Assembly: GCF_001646665.1 (NCBI RefSeq)
Contig: NZ_LWBU01000373.1
Span: forward strand, 186,334 to 250,333
DNA length: 64,000 nt
Direction of reading: 5' to 3'
Origin: Streptomyces noursei
GTDB taxonomy: Bacteria > Actinomycetota > Actinomycetes > Streptomycetales > Streptomycetaceae
The position numbers and the translations under genes are program-made. Below the pieces are notes generated by a model. That model did not search any database and had not been told where the DNA came from. It worked only from the letters and a program-made list of their open reading frames with translations. Shown piece after piece: positions 1 through 7,429 of the stretch (its first letter is position 1; every line of letters begins with the position of its first letter).

Positions 1-384
1 TGCCAGGAGGCGCTCGAAGGGGACATCGCCGACATCCAGGGCGGCACCACCGGGGAGGGTATCCACCTGGGCGCAATGGCGGGCACCCTCGACCTCGTCC
101 AGCGTGGCCTGACCGGCCTGGAGGCCCGCGACGGGGTCCTGCGCCTCGACCCGGTGCCGCTGCCCGAGCTGTCCGAGTACGACTTCACCCTCCGCTACCG
201 GGGCCACTGGGGCGTACGGCTGCGCATGACGCCCGGCAGCCTGCGCATCGCCGTGCCCGGCTCGGGCAGCGAGCCGATCGGCATCGAGCTGGCCGGTGGC
301 GCGCCCGTCCCGGTCCAGCCGGGGGAGGTGTGCGAGCTGCGGCTCCCCGACGAGGGCGCCGGGGACGCGCCGGACCGGCGGTGA
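1..384 (+). CDS. GH65-family glycoside phosphorylase/hydrolase, C-terminal part
   Basis: The reading frame is open from the first base of the window, so the 5' end lies outside. The visible 127 residues start with the motif GGTTGEGIHLGAMAGT, which is characteristic of the end of the GH65 (alpha/alpha)6 catalytic barrel of maltose, trehalose and kojibiose phosphorylases, followed by a short beta-sheet C-terminal domain. Family members cleave alpha-glucosides with phosphate or water, usually in the cytoplasm. Which substrate is used cannot be told from this fragment. The stop codon lies inside a hairpin shared with the convergent gene that ends at 400. Confidence 0.85.
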   Translation, partial: CQEALEGDIADIQGGTTGEGIHLGAMAGTLDLVQRGLTGLEARDGVLRLDPVPLPELSEYDFTLRYRGHWGVRLRMTPGSLRIAVPGSGSEPIGIELAGGAPVPVQPGEVCELRLPDEGAGDAPDRR

Positions 385-396
385 GGGCCCGCCGGT
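374..396. terminator. Bidirectional hairpin terminator candidate
   Basis: The arms ACCGGCGG and CCGCCGGT pair over 8 bp around a 7-nt loop. The hairpin spans the stop codon of the GH65 gene and ends 4 nt before the stop of the convergent HTH-PNPOx gene, so it could serve both. There is no U tract, as is common in Streptomyces terminators. Confidence 0.5.
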
Positions 397-399
397 ACG

Positions 400-1116
400 T
401 CACGCGTGGGCGTACGGCACGTCGATCCGCCGCCCGCTGACCCGGACCGGCGTCACGGCCACCCAGCCGGCCCGGTCACCGCCGGCCCACGGCGTCCCGT
501 ACGCCTGCCGGTCCAGCTCGCGCACGGCCGCCGGGTCGGTGACCGGGTGGGGCGCGCCGACGACCAGGACGCTCCAGCCGCGGCACAGCGCGTCGTCGAT
601 GTGGTCCACCTCGAAGGCGACGCGTTCGTCCCCGGCCGGTGGCGCCAGCGTGCCCGGCGTCACCCGGAAGGCGACCTCGCCGTCGGCGACCAGGTAGTTC
701 ACCGGGAGGATCGCCGGGCCGTCGGGCGTCGTCACCGCCACGTGCCCCACGCCGTGCGTGCCGAGCAGGGTGCGGCACTCGTCGAGATCGAGGTCGGTGA
801 ACTCGGGGTGCAGCGGGGCGTGGGCCGTGCCGGGCGGCAGGTCGGCGGTGCCGCCGGTCAGCTCCACGACACTGGTCTCCAGGGCGTCCGCCAGCCGCAG
901 CAGGAAGCCGATCCCCGGTGTCGCCGGCTGCTCCTCCAGGTACTGGATGTACCCCGGCGCCGAACCCGCCCGGACGGCCACCTCCTCGCGGCTCAGACCG
1001 AGCTGCTCCCGGCGCGCGGCGACCCGGCGTCCGATGTCCCCGCGGCACGGGCCGTGGGCGTGGGCACCGGACTCGTGACCCCGCAGCAGCGATTCCTCGG
1101 GCATGTCCTGGGGCAT
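400..1116 (-). CDS. HTH (XRE) / pyridoxamine 5'-phosphate oxidase-fold fusion protein
   Basis: The 238-residue product combines an XRE-type helix-turn-helix (about residues 27-88) with a C-terminal split-barrel flavin-binding domain of the pyridoxamine-phosphate-oxidase type (about 103-225, with GHVAVTTPDGPAILPVNY typical of its first strands). Such fusions are common in Streptomyces and are thought to be flavin- or F420-binding regulators or oxidoreductases; no substrate is known to me. The ATG at 1116 is chosen because it leaves a compact N-terminus; an in-frame ATG upstream at 1191 would add 25 residues of unlikely composition, and one at 1104 is also possible. It is convergent with the GH65 gene and follows the mib operon in the same direction. 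Confidence 0.8.
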   Translation of the reverse strand: MPQDMPEESLLRGHESGAHAHGPCRGDIGRRVAARREQLGLSREEVAVRAGSAPGYIQYLEEQPATPGIGFLLRLADALETSVVELTGGTADLPPGTAHAPLHPEFTDLDLDECRTLLGTHGVGHVAVTTPDGPAILPVNYLVADGEVAFRVTPGTLAPPAGDERVAFEVDHIDDALCRGWSVLVVGAPHPVTDPAAVRELDRQAYGTPWAGGDRAGWVAVTPVRVSGRRIDVPYAHA

Positions 1117-1198
1117 GGGAGGCACCGTCCCTTCCGGGTGCGCGACGGCAGGCTGCCTACCAGCCCACGGTACGCCTCGGAGCGCTCCCACACCCGTG

Positions 1199-1212
1199 CC
1201 GGACCCGTCCGG
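1199..1212 (-). terminator. Short hairpin after the mib methyltransferase gene
   Basis: CCGGAC and GTCCGG form a 6-bp stem with a 2-nt loop, 5 nt after the stop codon at 1217. It may end the encapsulin-synthase-methyltransferase transcript, but the stem is short. Confidence 0.3.
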
Positions 1213-1216
1213 GGCG

Positions 1217-2086
1217 TCAGACCCGGTCCGCCGCGATCAGCAGGTAGTGGAAGCTGCCCTCCTTGTAGGCGGTCAGGAAGGGCTCCTCGATGCCCGTGGC
1301 CAGCGCCGACCGGGCGCGCAGCTCCCAGTACGGGATCGTCCGGGCCGTGAGGTCCACGACGCCGATCGGCACCAGGCCGTTGGCCGCCATGGCCTTGAAG
1401 TACTCGCTGCGCGGGTGGATGTTGCAGGTGTAGTGCTCGTCGATACGGCTGACGGCCTTGGAACGACCGCCCGTGAGGTCGTTGTAGCAGCCGGTGATGC
1501 AGACGTAGCGGCCACCCCGGCGCAGGACCCGGGACATCTCGGCGTACAGCTCGAAGAGGTCCACGTACATCGTCGTCTCGTTGGTCCACGCGGCCCGGCG
1601 GGAACCGCTCTCCAGGCGGGTGTCCAGCATGTTGCGGAAGTGGAACCTCACGCGGTCGGAGACGCCGCGCTCCTCGGCCTGGGTGTTGGCGAAACCGACC
1701 TGGTACTCGGAGATCGACACTCCGTCGACGTGGCAGCCGAAGCGCTGGTTGGCCATGATGCTGGTGCCGCCGCGCCCGGAGCCGGCGTCGAGCAGCCGGT
1801 CCTCGGCGGTGACGGGGCCCAGGTGGTCGAGCAGGACGTCGGCCTGCGCGGTCTCCAGGCGGTGCAGTTCCCGGACGATGCGCTCCTGGCGGGTGTCCTC
1901 GGGACCCTCCAGGACGGCCGGGTCGTAGTCGCCGAGTCCGTAGTGGTGGTGGTAGAGGCCGTCGACCTCGCCGAGCCGCAGGTTGACCGGGTCCTGCTGG
2001 TTGGTGTTCCAGTACGCGGCGACGGACCGCTGGAAGTCGGTGCGCAGCACCTCGTGGGAGGGGGTTGCCGGGGTGGTCGTGGTCAT
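1217..2086 (-). CDS. gppmt: Geranyl diphosphate 2-C-methyltransferase
   Basis: This 289-residue SAM-dependent methyltransferase matches the enzyme that methylates geranyl diphosphate at C2, the first committed step of 2-methylisoborneol biosynthesis. SAM motif I (LLDAGSGRGG) lies at residues 98-107. The N-terminal stretch with AYWNTNQQDPVNLRLG and GLYHHHYG, and the later FHFRNMLDT and SEYFKAM segments, are characteristic of the family. A start at 2086 is supported by the AAGGAG-like sequence just upstream (plus strand actcctt). It is the last gene of a three-gene operon, 45 nt after the 2-MIB synthase gene, so both enzymes of the pathway would be made together. Cytosolic; the methylated product would feed the neighbouring synthase. 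Confidence 0.93.
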   Translation of the reverse strand: MTTTTPATPSHEVLRTDFQRSVAAYWNTNQQDPVNLRLGEVDGLYHHHYGLGDYDPAVLEGPEDTRQERIVRELHRLETAQADVLLDHLGPVTAEDRLLDAGSGRGGTSIMANQRFGCHVDGVSISEYQVGFANTQAEERGVSDRVRFHFRNMLDTRLESGSRRAAWTNETTMYVDLFELYAEMSRVLRRGGRYVCITGCYNDLTGGRSKAVSRIDEHYTCNIHPRSEYFKAMAANGLVPIGVVDLTARTIPYWELRARSALATGIEEPFLTAYKEGSFHYLLIAADRV

Positions 2087-2131
2087 GCTGGGGGACTCCT
2101 TGGGATGTGTGTGGGGGGTCGGGGCGGGGGG

Positions 2132-3397
2132 TCAGGCGGCGTTCGCGTCGTTGTAACGGGCACTGCCCGCGTGCCACTCGCGGTTGCCGCCCACCCACGC
2201 CCAGGTGCCGGCCAGGAACCGGCGCAGCTCCGGGGAGCCGGTGGTGGAGAGTGCGGCCGCCTCGGCCTCGAACGTGTGCATGAGCTCGTCGTGGATCTCG
2301 ACGCTGAGCTCGACGGCCACCTCCATCGGGCACTGCTCCTCGGCGGCGATCAGCATCGGCAGGCTGAAGTCCGTGGGGTCTTCCTTGCCCATCGAGTACA
2401 GGTCGTTCATCAGCACGGTCGCGGTGCCCGCCAGGTTGAACGCCCGGCGCACCCGCGGATCGGAGAACTCGGCCATCGGCACCTCGTAGCCCGCGACGGC
2501 GTCGACCAGCACCATGCACGGGATGAAGCTGTTCTCGTGCCGGTGCATCAGATACTCCCAGACCGGCGGCCGGTGGCCCTTGGTGTGCCAGACGCCCTCC
2601 TGGCCGTACGCCACGAACATGATGGCCAGCTCGTGGCGGAGTCGGCGCACCTGGGTGGTGGTGGCGTGGTCGTGCAGGCCGGACAGCGCGGAGCGCAGGG
2701 CCATGGCGACCGGGTCCTGCCGGACGACGCGCTCCAGCTGGGGCGCGTAACGCGCCGGCAGTTGCGCCTGGTCGATCACCGAGTGGGCGATCGCCAGCCG
2801 CCGGCCGAGCAGGTCGTGGCGGGCCTCCTCCGCCTCCCCGTCGACGTAGTGGTCGTCGACGGCCCACTCGGCGAGGGCGCACCGGGCGGCCGCCAGCAGC
2901 CGGTCGGGGTCGTCCGTCTCGGGGTGGGCCAGCATCATCAGCCGGCCGAAGCCGGCCGAGCGGACCATGTCGAGGCGGCCGGGGTAGATCCCGATCTCCT
3001 CGGCCCAGGCCACCAGCCGTTCGTTGACCACCTCTCCCAGTGCGGGGTCGTCGCGTACGGCGGGCGGGCAGTAGAGCCGGGGCCTGGCCGGCGCGCCGGT
3101 CCCCGCCGCCGCGGACGCGGCCGTGGACGCGGGCGGGGCCGTGGAGGCGGCCGTGGACGTGCGGGGCCGTGCGGGGGTGCGCGGCGCGGGGGGCGCGGCC
3201 GCGGCGGGGCCCGGCACGGTGCGGCGGGTGAACAGCCGGGCGGCGGCCGTTCCCAGCCCGGTCGGCCCGGTCGGCACCGTCGGGACCGGCGGGGCGTTCA
3301 GCTTCGCGGGTCCCGCCGCTCCGGAGAGCAGGGTGCCCACCAGTCCCGCGAGTTCATGGCCGGCCGTGGGCGCGGACATCCGGGACAGCAGTGACAC
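2132..3397 (-). CDS. 2-methylisoborneol synthase (class I terpene cyclase), likely encapsulin cargo
   Basis: The 421-residue product is a class I terpene synthase. The aspartate-rich Mg-binding motif DDHYVDGE is at residues 181-188, the NSE motif NDLYSMGKE at 331-339, and the C-terminal Arg-Tyr pair at 414-415. The sequences GIYPGRLDMVRSAGFGRL and HPETDDPDRLL identify the 2-MIB synthase branch, which cyclises 2-methyl-geranyl diphosphate to the odorant 2-MIB. Residues 1 to about 105 form an Ala/Pro/Thr-rich, probably disordered extension; in the studied S. griseus system the equivalent region directs the enzyme into the family 2B encapsulin encoded by the neighbouring gene. The gene sits 55 nt after the shell gene and 45 nt before the methyltransferase. 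Its product is the enzyme; compartmentalisation here is inferred from homology. Confidence 0.92.
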   Translation of the reverse strand: MSLLSRMSAPTAGHELAGLVGTLLSGAAGPAKLNAPPVPTVPTGPTGLGTAAARLFTRRTVPGPAAAAPPAPRTPARPRTSTAASTAPPASTAASAAAGTGAPARPRLYCPPAVRDDPALGEVVNERLVAWAEEIGIYPGRLDMVRSAGFGRLMMLAHPETDDPDRLLAAARCALAEWAVDDHYVDGEAEEARHDLLGRRLAIAHSVIDQAQLPARYAPQLERVVRQDPVAMALRSALSGLHDHATTTQVRRLRHELAIMFVAYGQEGVWHTKGHRPPVWEYLMHRHENSFIPCMVLVDAVAGYEVPMAEFSDPRVRRAFNLAGTATVLMNDLYSMGKEDPTDFSLPMLIAAEEQCPMEVAVELSVEIHDELMHTFEAEAAALSTTGSPELRRFLAGTWAWVGGNREWHAGSARYNDANAA

Positions 3398-3452
3398 CGT
3401 CTAGCCCTCCTTCGCCGTCGAGCACCGCACGTCGGGCGCGGTGGGGCGGCTG

Positions 3453-4886
3453 CTACTCGGCACGGGGACGTACCTCGACGTTCTCCAGGATGCCGACGGC
3501 GTCCGGAACCAGGACCGCGGCCGAGTAGTAGGTGCTGACGAGGTAGGAGATGATCGCCTTCTCGTCGATGCCCATGAAGCGGACGTTGAGGCCGGGCTCG
3601 TACTCGTCGGGCAGGCCGGTCTGGTACAGGCCGATGACGCCCTCGTTGTCCTCGCCGGTCCGCATGGCGATGATCGACGACGTGTGGTGCTCGGTGATCG
3701 GGATCTTCCCGCACGGCAGGATGGGGATGCCGCGCCAGGCGGGGATCTGGTGGCCGCCGACGTCGACGCTGCCGATGTACAGGCCGCGCTTGTTGCACTC
3801 CTTGCCGAACGCGGCGATCGTGCGCGGGTGCGCGAACAGGTACTGCGTGTTGCGGCGCATGCTGATCAGGTCGTCGAGGTCGTCCGGGGTGGGCGCGCCG
3901 GAGTGGGCCTGGATGCGCTGGTTGTAGTCGGTGTTGTGGAGCAGCCCGAAGTCGGGGTTGTTGACGAGCTCGTGCTCCTGGCGCTCGCGCAGCGCCTGGA
4001 TGGTGAGCTTGAGCTGCTGTTCCGTCTGGTTCATCGGCTGGTTGTAGAGGTCCGCCACGCGGCTGTGGACTTTCAGTACCGTCTGGGCGACGCTCAGTTC
4101 GTACTCGCGCGGGTCGAGTTCGTAGTCGACGAAGGTGGTGGGCAGGTCCGGTTCGCCCTCGTGGCCGGAGAGGAAGCTGATCTCGACCTCGCCGTACTTG
4201 TTCGTCGGCTTGTGCCCGTTGGACGTGAGCCCCCGGACGTGGTCGCGCAGCGTCTCGTACTGCCCCGCCACCTGCTTGTACGCGGCCTGGGTGAGCACCA
4301 GCGCGGTGGTCCTGGTGGTGGCGCGGACGGTGAACTCCCAGGTGGCGGCGGGGTCGCCGGCCAGCATGCGGCCGCCGAACGAGTCGCCGTCGGCCAGCAT
4401 GCCGAGCCGGGTCTCGGCGTCGTCGTACTTGCCCTTGCCGATCTTCTCGACCTTGCCGTGCGCGAGGAGGAAGACCTGGTCCGCCTTGCGGCCCGCCTCC
4501 ACGATGACCTGGCCGGGCTCGAACTCCTTCTGGACGAACCTGTCCGCGAGCGCCGCCAGCGCGGTGGGGTCGGAGAACCCGCGCAGCAGCGGCAGTTCAC
4601 CCAGCTCGGCCGGGACGACCTGCACCTTGGAGCCGGTCTGCACGAAGGTCACCCGGCCGTCGCCGACGGCGTAGGACAGGCGGCGGTTGACCCGGTAGGT
4701 GCCGCCCGGCACATGGACCCAGGGCAGCTTGCGCAGCAGCCAGCGGGAGCTGATCTCCTGCATCTGGGGCTGCGACTTGGTGGTGGTCGCGAGGTTCCGC
4801 GCCGCCCGGGTGCTGAGGCTGAGCTGGATGCGCTCCTGGGTGTGGATCTCGGGCTCGGCGGGGGCGGGGCGTGTCTTGACTGCCAT
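3453..4886 (-). CDS. Family 2B encapsulin shell protein with cyclic-nucleotide-binding-like insertion
   Basis: The 477-residue protein belongs to the EshA-like group now recognised as family 2B encapsulins, HK97-fold shell proteins that assemble into nanocompartments. Residues 1-95 and about 215-477 form the shell fold (for instance EISFLSGHEGEPDLPTTFVDY, QLKLTIQALRERQEHEL and the end segment around VSTYYSAAVLVPDA). Residues about 100-215 form a cyclic-nucleotide-binding-like domain (GFSDPTALAALADRF, EFEPGQVIVEAGRKADQVFLL). The phosphate-binding cassette position reads DGDSFGGRMLAGDPAATWEF and is not canonical, so ligand binding is doubtful. ATG at 4886 with AAAGGG upstream is preferred; the frame is open far upstream but that part has no family character. 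First gene of the mib operon; it probably houses the terpene cyclase. Confidence 0.93.
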   Translation of the reverse strand: MAVKTRPAPAEPEIHTQERIQLSLSTRAARNLATTTKSQPQMQEISSRWLLRKLPWVHVPGGTYRVNRRLSYAVGDGRVTFVQTGSKVQVVPAELGELPLLRGFSDPTALAALADRFVQKEFEPGQVIVEAGRKADQVFLLAHGKVEKIGKGKYDDAETRLGMLADGDSFGGRMLAGDPAATWEFTVRATTRTTALVLTQAAYKQVAGQYETLRDHVRGLTSNGHKPTNKYGEVEISFLSGHEGEPDLPTTFVDYELDPREYELSVAQTVLKVHSRVADLYNQPMNQTEQQLKLTIQALRERQEHELVNNPDFGLLHNTDYNQRIQAHSGAPTPDDLDDLISMRRNTQYLFAHPRTIAAFGKECNKRGLYIGSVDVGGHQIPAWRGIPILPCGKIPITEHHTSSIIAMRTGEDNEGVIGLYQTGLPDEYEPGLNVRFMGIDEKAIISYLVSTYYSAAVLVPDAVGILENVEVRPRAE

Positions 4887-4963
4887 GAACTGAGGTCCCT
4901 TTCGTACGGTGGTCCGCGCGGCGGGCGGCCGTCCGTACGGGCGGGCGACCCCGCCAGGCGTCG

Positions 4964-4996
4964 TCACGCGTAGTGAATATCTGTCACGCAAAGTGA
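4964..4996. promoter_or_regulatory. Two tandem TCAC-N5-GTGA boxes upstream of the encapsulin gene
   Basis: TCAC-GCGTA-GTGA lies at 4964-4976 and TCAC-GCAAA-GTGA at 4984-4996. The two sites repeat at exactly 20 bp, about two helical turns, 78-110 nt upstream of the encapsulin ATG. Each left half (TCACGC) fits the half-site of the published BldD consensus (TNACNC-W-GNGTNA), while the right halves match only in part. A dimeric or paired regulator binding here is likely; BldD is one candidate, the adjacent PucR-type protein another. Confidence 0.55.
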
Positions 4997-5149
4997 GGGG
5001 GGATTGGCGCACGTGTACGCGTGTCGAGCGGTAGCGCGGCCCTGCGTACGCGCCCCCCTGCCTGCGCCCCCGCGCCCCCCATGGCTTCCGGCCGCAACCG
5101 GGCCGTACCGGAGTGGTGAAACGTTCCGTCGTGCGGTCCGCCGCACGGT

Positions 5150-6184
5150 TCAGTCGCCGAGGAGCCGCCAGGCGGTGAGCGCGAGGGCGGCTCGGGTCAG
5201 ACCCGCCGGCTCGGTCAGGTCGATTCCGAGGACCTTCGCGATCTGTTCCAGCCGGCGGGCCACGCTGCTGTGGTGCAGGTGCAGGAGGTCGGCGGCCCGG
5301 CGCAGTGAGCCGGTGGCGCAGTAGGCGTCCAGGGTGTCGAGGTCCTCCGGGCTCTGCGCGATCCGGGCGACGGCGACCACGTCGGCGTTGTCCCGCAGCG
5401 CGTCGTCGGGCACCCGTGCCAGCAGCGCCAGGGCGCCCAGCGTGTCGTAGGGGACGACCGGCCGGCGCGAGGTGGTGAAGCGCAGTGCGGTACGGGCCTG
5501 CCGCCAGGACCGGTCGGGGCCGTCGGCGGCGCCGATGCCCGCGCGGACGCCCGCCGGCAGCCCTGCGCAGTCGACGGTGGCGGCGAGGACGACGCCCACG
5601 TCGCCGACGAATGCCGCCTTCACCGGACGGGCCGGGCAGAGCAGACCGCCCACCCGGTCGAGGGGGAGCGCCGAACGCACGGCCACGACGCGCACCGGCC
5701 GGTCGGCGGGGAACCCCAGGAGCCGCAGCGCGCGGGCCCGGGCCGCCTCGTCGCTGTCGCCGCTGACCGCCAGCTCGACCAGGGCGGGGTCGGCCATGGT
5801 GGAGCCGGCGGGGGCGTACCGCTCGACCGCGGCCGCGACGGCGATGGCGAGCCGCTCCAGCAGCACTTCGTCGAGCGGCACGGGCGGGCCGGACCGCTCC
5901 AGCCACACGGTGCCGATCTCCTCGTCGTCGAGGGTGACCGGCGCGGTGGTGGACGCGGCGGACGCCGGGACGGCCGCGTCCTTGCCGTCGGGCGCCATGC
6001 GGATCGTCCGGCCCGTGCCGTGCAGCCGGATCCCGGCCACGCACTCGGCCAGCCCCGCCGAGGCCCTGGCGAGCGCCGGCAGGTCCACCCGCCGGCGCAT
6101 GAGTGTGTCGTAGAACGCGACGACGCGGATCGCCCCCTCGGCGAGCGCGTCAAGTCCCGACAACCGTACGGCGAGTGCCTCCAT
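5150..6184 (-). CDS. PucR/CdaR-type helix-turn-helix transcriptional regulator
   Basis: The 344-residue protein has a C-terminal PucR-type HTH at about residues 282-335 (LDTLDAYCATGSLRRAADLLHLHHSSVARRLEQI), where the family's DNA-binding domain always sits. The preceding 280 residues form a GAF-like/GGDEF-remnant sensor region typical of this family (RVVAVRSALPLDRVGG, AGIGAADGPDRSWRQARTAL). It lies 263 bp upstream of the encapsulin gene in the same direction, with the paired TCAC-N5-GTGA boxes in between, so it may regulate the 2-MIB operon. The ATG at 6184 is preceded by TGCTCCTGCC on the coding strand and lacks a strong RBS. Confidence 0.8.
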   Translation of the reverse strand: MEALAVRLSGLDALAEGAIRVVAFYDTLMRRRVDLPALARASAGLAECVAGIRLHGTGRTIRMAPDGKDAAVPASAASTTAPVTLDDEEIGTVWLERSGPPVPLDEVLLERLAIAVAAAVERYAPAGSTMADPALVELAVSGDSDEAARARALRLLGFPADRPVRVVAVRSALPLDRVGGLLCPARPVKAAFVGDVGVVLAATVDCAGLPAGVRAGIGAADGPDRSWRQARTALRFTTSRRPVVPYDTLGALALLARVPDDALRDNADVVAVARIAQSPEDLDTLDAYCATGSLRRAADLLHLHHSSVARRLEQIAKVLGIDLTEPAGLTRAALALTAWRLLGD

Positions 6185-6230
6185 GGCAGGAGCATAGGCT
6201 CCGGTCCGCCCGCCGCCCGTGCGGAGTCCG

Positions 6231-6286
6231 GGCCACCGGCCCGCCGCCCCTCTCCGGCGGCGGGAGAGGGGCGGCCGGCGGTGGCC
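6231..6286 (-). terminator. Strong two-part hairpin terminator of the AraC-type gene
   Basis: An inner 12-bp stem (CCGCCCCTCTCC at 6244-6255 with GGAGAGGGGCGG at 6263-6274) is extended by an outer 8-bp stem (GGCCACCG at 6231-6238 with CGGTGGCC at 6279-6286). It begins 13 nt after the stop of the AraC-GyrI gene and insulates it from the PucR-type gene. Confidence 0.65.
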
Positions 6287-6298
6287 GCGCGTCCTCGG

Positions 6299-7165
6299 TC
6301 AGACCGCCGTCCGCTCCACCGGGATCCACAGCTCCGCGTCCGCCCGCGCCCCGTCCGGCGACAGCCGGGTGCGCAGGATCTCGGGCCCCGGCCGGCTCCG
6401 GTAGGGGTTGGACGGGAACCACTGCGTGAACACGTCCCGCCACAGGTGCTGGAGCGTCTGCGGGAACGGCCCGGAGCTCTCGAAGACGGCCCACGTGCCG
6501 GCGGGCACGGCGAGCGCGTCCATGTCCTCGGGCACCTCGGCGCCGCTCACCGCGCCGTGGTAGTAGTCCAGTTCGGTGCCCTCGGCCCGGCTCTCGTGCA
6601 GGTCGTCACTGACCGAGACGATGCCCCGGGGCTCCTGGTCGGACAGGCTCTCGATGCGCTCCAGGGTCTCCCGGCCGAGCCCCCTGATGAAGGCGGCGAT
6701 CGCCGGGTTCATCCCCTCGTGCACGAGCGGGACCCGCGCCTTCCTGCCCACCACCCGGAACGCGTCCTTCTCCACGACCTTGTACTGCATGCTGCCACTC
6801 CCTTCGACGACGAGGCGGAAGGACATCCGTGGCTGGGACCGCAGAGGCGCGCCGTTGCGCCTGGCCTCTCCCGGACCGACGCCGTGCATGGCGCGGAACG
6901 CCCGGGCGAACGCCTCTCCCGAGGTGTACCCGTAGCGCACCGCCACCTCCAGCAGGGTCCGCTCCCCGTCCAGCACCTCGGCGCCGGCGACCGTCAGCCG
7001 CCTGCGCCGGACGTACTCCGACAGCGGCATCCCCGCCAGCGCGGAGAACAGGCGCCGGAAGTGGTACTCCGACGTCACCGCGATCCGCGCCAGGTCGGCC
7101 GTCTCGATCCGCTGGTCGAGATGGCGCTCGATGTGCTCCATGGCCTGGTTGAGCCCCTCCAGCAC
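6299..7165 (-). CDS. AraC-family regulator with GyrI-like effector domain
   Basis: The 288-residue protein begins with a double HTH of the AraC/XylS type (about residues 8-106, including IAVTSEYHFRRLFSALAGM and VAVRYGYTSGEAFARAFRAMHG). Residues about 130-288 form a GyrI-like small-molecule-binding domain (MQYKVVEKDAFRVVGRKARVP, LDYYHGAVSG, AGTWAVFESSGPFPQTLQHLW), as in the Rob/SoxS-like and BmrR-type drug-sensing regulators. A GTG start at 7165 follows GGGAAGGGAG. Cytosolic, probably responding to a hydrophobic compound; targets unknown. A strong hairpin ends the gene. Confidence 0.85.
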   Translation of the reverse strand: MLEGLNQAMEHIERHLDQRIETADLARIAVTSEYHFRRLFSALAGMPLSEYVRRRRLTVAGAEVLDGERTLLEVAVRYGYTSGEAFARAFRAMHGVGPGEARRNGAPLRSQPRMSFRLVVEGSGSMQYKVVEKDAFRVVGRKARVPLVHEGMNPAIAAFIRGLGRETLERIESLSDQEPRGIVSVSDDLHESRAEGTELDYYHGAVSGAEVPEDMDALAVPAGTWAVFESSGPFPQTLQHLWRDVFTQWFPSNPYRSRPGPEILRTRLSPDGARADAELWIPVERTAV

Positions 7166-7283
7166 TCCGGACTCCCTTCCCTTTCGTCACTCACGCTAGG
7201 AGGGGCCCACCCTCCCGGACCCGACATCCTGTGCCCGGTCCGGTCGGGTGCGCGCCGCGGTGCCGTAGTGGGCGGCGCTGACC

Positions 7284-7427
7284 GTGCCGGCGGTGCGGAC
7301 GGTGCCGGCGGTGCGGACGGTGCCGGCGGTGCGGACGGTGCCGGCGGTGCGGACGGTGCCGGCGGTGCGGACGGTGCCGGCGGTGCGGACGGTGCCGGCC
7401 GTGCGGACGGTGTCGGCGGTGCGGACC
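7284..7427. repeat. Eight tandem copies of an 18-bp repeat
   Basis: The unit GTGCCGGCGGTGCGGACG is repeated eight times head-to-tail between the AraC-type gene and the stop of the Clp-N gene. Copies 1-6 are identical, copy 7 (7392-7409) and copy 8 (7410-7427) each differ by one or two bases. Each unit contains the palindrome GCCGGC. The array begins 2 bp past the Clp-N stop codon, so it would be the 3' UTR of that message. The near-identity of copies suggests recent slippage and variable copy number between strains. Confidence 0.9.
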
Positions 7428-7429
7428 TG

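Noticed and set aside
1103..3394. Long rightward open frame antisense to the 2-MIB synthase and methyltransferase genes
   Set aside because: It mirrors the high-GC codon pattern of the real genes on the other strand, has no recognisable domain and is an artefact of G/C-rich third positions.
4887..6044. Open frame extending the encapsulin gene far upstream
   Set aside because: The extension lies antisense-like across the regulator region, has no family character, and the ATG at 4886 has its own RBS and a promoter region with paired boxes.
7284..7427. CRISPR-like array
   Set aside because: The 18-bp units are directly adjacent with no spacers and no cas genes are present.
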